From positions 1 to 8,082 of the forward strand of contig PKYZ01000010.1 in assembly GCA_003132865.1 (NCBI GenBank): DNA of 8,082 nt. Direction: 5' to 3'. A program made the translations under genes and the position numbers. The notes under the pieces were generated by a model. That model had not been told where the DNA came from, searched no databases, and was given only the letters and a program-made list of their open reading frames with translations. Below are positions 6,037-8,082 of the stretch, in pieces. The stretch is from Bryobacterales bacterium. GTDB taxonomy: Bacteria > Acidobacteriota > Terriglobia > Bryobacterales > Bryobacteraceae. Position 1 is the stretch's first letter, and each line of letters starts with the position of its first letter.

Positions 6037-6546
6037 CTAGGTTTTGACCGGAGATGCGATTGTCCGGCTCGGATCTTTCCGGCGCTCACCATTTTTGCGG
6101 CTGAGGCCAACAGGGCCGGGCGGTGCGGCCTTGCGAGCGAGAGGCCGCTCCGGCAGGCTCCCGGCGGGCTTTTCCCAAACGCTCCCGCCGGCAGCCTCCG
6201 AGAGCAATGAGGTGACCAACTGATTCAGGCTAACGTTCTCGTGCCTGGCCATTTGGACGAGGCGCTGGTGCAAGCTCCGGGGAACACGTTGCACCCATTT
6301 TCCACTCGGCAACACCGATTCAGGCGCGGGCACGGGAACGTCGTGACCATTCTCCGCGCACTCCTCCAGCCAGAGCCTCTGCATCTCTCTCAGATTCTTG
6401 ATCGCCTTTGCCTCGTCGCTGCCATGTGCGACGCAACCGGGCAGTTCCTCGATGCGTGCGATCACGTCGTCATCCTCATCGCGACGTAGCACGGTTGTGT
6501 ACGGCAGGGTCATATAGTACGCAACATTCTTCACGGATTCATTCAT
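6037..6546 (-). CDS. hicB: HicB-family antitoxin
   Basis: The product is 169 aa. Residues about 8-70 are the HicB partial-RNase-H-like domain, with YYMTLPYTTVLRRDEDDDVIARIEELPGC and the following helix EAIKNLREMQRLWLEE-type region. Residues about 80-118 (LPSGKWVQRVPRSLHQRLVQ…NVSLNQLVTSLLSEA) are an Arc-like ribbon-helix-helix DNA-binding domain. HicB binds and neutralises HicA and usually represses its own operon. The start codon overlaps the end of hicA by 8 nt (ATGAATGA), and AGG lies 8 nt upstream within hicA, as expected for coupled translation. The C-terminal tail (about 121-169) is Pro/Arg/Lys-rich and looks disordered; it is longer than I expect for the family. The antitoxin is intact while its toxin frame is broken. 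Confidence 0.9.
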   Translation of the reverse strand: MNESVKNVAYYMTLPYTTVLRRDEDDDVIARIEELPGCVAHGSDEAKAIKNLREMQRLWLEECAENGHDVPVPAPESVLPSGKWVQRVPRSLHQRLVQMARHENVSLNQLVTSLLSEAAGGSVWEKPAGSLPERPLARKAAPPGPVGLSRKNGERRKDPSRTIASPVKT

Positions 6547-6810
6547 CGTAGAGACCTATGTCGATCATTGCATCGACAAACTCATCAACGTAGCAGGCCT
6601 TCACCTGCCGCTTCCAGAATTGTGGCCGCATACGCCGAATTTCCTTGTCCCGACCCGGAAGATTGTCTGATGGCCATTGGTGCGAGATCCGGTGTCGTAG
6701 CCGTTCAATCCGAGTTGGTTAACGACCCATTCAATCTCCGCAAGCCTGACGTTGCGTCTCCGTCCCGCCAAATCGCGAATTCGTTTCTCGATCCGCTTCA
6801 AGTCTGCCAT
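6539..6810 (-). pseudogene. hicA: HicA-family toxin, frameshifted near its C-terminus
   Basis: From ATG 6810 (AGGA 6 nt upstream) the frame reads MADLKRIEKRIRDLAGRRRN…TNGHQTIFRVGTRKFGVCGHNSGSGR and stops at 6601-6603 after 69 aa. The family's usual ending continues in another frame from 6607 (QVKACYVDEFVDAMIDIGLY then DE) and stops at 6539-6541, inside the hicB start. The whole span is 272 nt, one short of 91 codons, so a single missing base near 6604-6610 explains the break and would restore a 90-aa protein. HicA toxins are small mRNA interferases with a dsRNA-binding-like fold and a catalytic His, probably H47 here (TNGHQT). The truncated product keeps H47 but loses the last helix. No slippery heptamer is visible, so programmed shifting is unlikely. 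Sequencing error is an alternative. Assignment to HicA rests on the pairing with HicB and sequence character. Confidence 0.8.
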
Positions 6811-6916
6811 TCTTGTCCTGAATTTTCATCGTGATTTTGTTCTCCTCATTAGCGGTAATTGATATATTTAGAAAACTGGCAGGCCCCCTCGCGCTGCAAG
6901 TCGGAGTCCGCCGGGC
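6811..6916 (-). promoter_or_regulatory. Upstream region of hicAB, A/T-rich in part
   Basis: This gap before hicA includes an A/T-rich segment (about 6836-6883, reading TTTTCTAAATATATCAATTA on the minus strand) that stands out from the GC-rich surroundings and probably holds the hicAB promoter. I cannot place -35 and -10 boxes with confidence. AGGA just before 6810 is the hicA ribosome binding site. A second GAGGAG lies upstream, before an out-of-frame ATG at about 6830 that opens a 32-aa frame overlapping hicA, probably meaningless. Confidence 0.4.
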
Positions 6917-6936
6917 TGATACTACATACAGTATCA
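6917..6936. promoter_or_regulatory. Perfect 7-bp inverted repeat, possible HicB operator
   Basis: TGATACT (6917-6923), spacer ACATAC, AGTATCA (6930-6936). It lies about 107 bp upstream of hicA and overlaps the stop codon of the flippase gene. The size and symmetry suit a ribbon-helix-helix repressor such as HicB. It is too A/T-rich, and lacks a U-tract, to be a good terminator for the flippase gene. Confidence 0.4.
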
Positions 6937-8082
6937 CAATCTAAAATTCGCCGCCATCCACCGTTTCCGGCTGGCGTGCGCCGCGGCGAATAGCGCCAGG
7001 AATCCCACCATCAATCCCACCGACGCCCCCAGGCCGATCAACTGCGGTTGCAACGAGTGCAAGCAGAGCGTCAGCGCCACGTTGACGAGCACCGGGATGA
7101 ACGAGGCGACCAACGCCGGAGCGGGACGGTCGAGCGCGAACAGCGCGCGTCCGGTCAACTCCAGCAGGCTCCAGCCGATCAGGCTGGGCGCCAGGCCCAG
7201 GAAGACAGTCGAGACCAGGGTGGTGGATTCCGCCGTGAAGTTGCCGCGTTGAAATAGGATCGCGATCACAGGTTGGCGCAAAGCCAGCGCGACTCCGCAT
7301 CCCGCAACGGCCGCCAGCGCCGCCAGGCCGAGCGTTTTGTCGATCAGGCGGAAGGCTTCGCGCAGGCGCATTTGGCTGCGCAGGCGGGCGATCTCCGGCA
7401 GCAGCGAATTGGAAATCGGACTTACCAGGAACGCCAGCGGCACCCCCACGCCGCGCATGCAATAATCCAGCGCGGCAGCCATGCCCGGCCCGATGTGAGT
7501 CGCCCAGGCGCGCGTGAAGACTATGTTCAGCGCCAGGCTGACGGCGTAGAGCGAAACCGCCACGGGCCTGCCGAGAATTTCGCGCCAATGCACTTTCGAC
7601 GGCGGCAGGTTGCGGGTTTCCAGACCCGCGCGCGCGCAGAAGTACACGACGGCGAACTGCGCCCAGGCGCCCACCGTGTAACCGATGGCGAACCCGTAGA
7701 CCCCCAGCACGCGCCACAGGCTCACGGCGCCGGCGATAGTGAACACATTGAGACAAGCTTGATACAAAGCGAAAGGCGCGAATCGCCGGTCCGTATATAG
7801 CAAGGCGCAGTTGATGGCCGCCGCGCCGGCCGCCATGATGGAGAACGCCGAGATGCGCAAGATGGTGACGGAGGTGTGATAGTAGCGTGGGTCGAGGCCC
7901 GGCGCCAGAATGGCGATCAGCCACGGCGCGGAAACCACGATGGCCAGCGTCAACAGCGAAAACAGCCAGGCGAACCACTGGTTCAGCTTCAGGAACAGCG
8001 CCGTGCGATCGGCGCCTTGCCGCGCGGCGAGCATGGGCACGAAGGCGAAGACCATGGTGTTGATGAGCACGGAATTCAGCGC
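6934..8082 (-). CDS. murJ: MurJ/MviN-type lipid flippase, C-terminal part (5' end outside window)
   Basis: The frame is open to the window edge ([18 protein letters not shown]…), so the ATG/GTG codons near 8070 and 8055 are internal. The visible 382 residues correspond to the MOP-superfamily flippase from about transmembrane segment 2. [10 protein letters not shown] aligns with FVPILAEYKS of E. coli MurJ, [17 protein letters not shown] with its APWVIMVTAPGF, and [22 protein letters not shown] with its [33 protein letters not shown] matches SLFQYGKFTAFDA. MurJ moves lipid II across the inner membrane for peptidoglycan synthesis. The protein ends after the segment equivalent to E. coli segment 12 ([33 protein letters not shown] region), so the last two segments of the 14-segment MurJ appear to be missing. 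A related flippase for another lipid-linked sugar is possible. Confidence 0.85.
   Translation of the reverse strand, partial: [382 protein letters not shown]

Noticed and set aside
6601..6612. Programmed -1 ribosomal frameshift producing full HicA
   Set aside because: No slippery X XXY YYZ heptamer or downstream pseudoknot is evident around the GGC AGG TGA site. Mutation or sequencing error is simpler.

Overview
The window is GC-rich and bacterial. Several traits suggest an acidobacterium (Acidobacteriota, possibly Terriglobia/Bryobacterales): intergenic repeats of the type GTCATCCCGAGCGG…GCGAGGGACCTGC, a small lysine/arginine-rich protein with two SAAxRxRI…KKRWA motifs, and a HicA/HicB pair of the LPGC…LPSGKWVQR type. 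This taxonomic call is an inference from recalled sequence character, not from a search.

Layout. Positions 1-334 hold no credible gene. They carry two units of a hairpin-forming repeat and a strong UUCG hairpin that probably terminates the small minus-strand gene at 335-562. That gene has a good sigma-70-type promoter at 651-679. From 563 to 968 there is otherwise only non-coding or unexplained sequence. A compact minus-strand operon follows, transcribed from 4517 down to 969: (i) an in-frame chimera of an amidohydrolase N-terminus with an N-terminally truncated glutamine-dependent NAD synthetase, (ii) an exported DsbA-like thioredoxin-fold protein (CPHC), 22 bp downstream, and (iii) an isochorismatase-superfamily protein lacking the usual nucleophilic cysteine, 11 bp further on. 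Divergent to this operon on the plus strand are the basic repeat protein (4622-5008) and a YihY/BrkB-family membrane protein (5092-5997). Convergent to those, on the minus strand, lie a HicAB-type toxin-antitoxin locus (6810 to 6037), whose hicA reading frame is broken by one missing base, and the C-terminal 382 residues of a MurJ/MviN-type flippase that runs off the right edge.

How the genes relate. The NAD synthetase, DsbA-like and isochorismatase-like genes are probably co-transcribed. The isochorismatase superfamily includes nicotinamidases, but the missing cysteine argues against a nicotinamidase role here. HicA and HicB overlap by 8 nt and form one translationally coupled unit. The start codons at 4622 and 4517 each lie 6-7 nt after a TANNNT -10 box, which suggests leaderless mRNAs.

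The two strongest anomalies are the amidohydrolase-NadE chimera (junction near 4065-4090) and the frameshifted hicA with an intact hicB. Both could be real or could be assembly or sequencing artefacts, and read evidence would settle each. I do not see a clear new defence or mobile system in this window.
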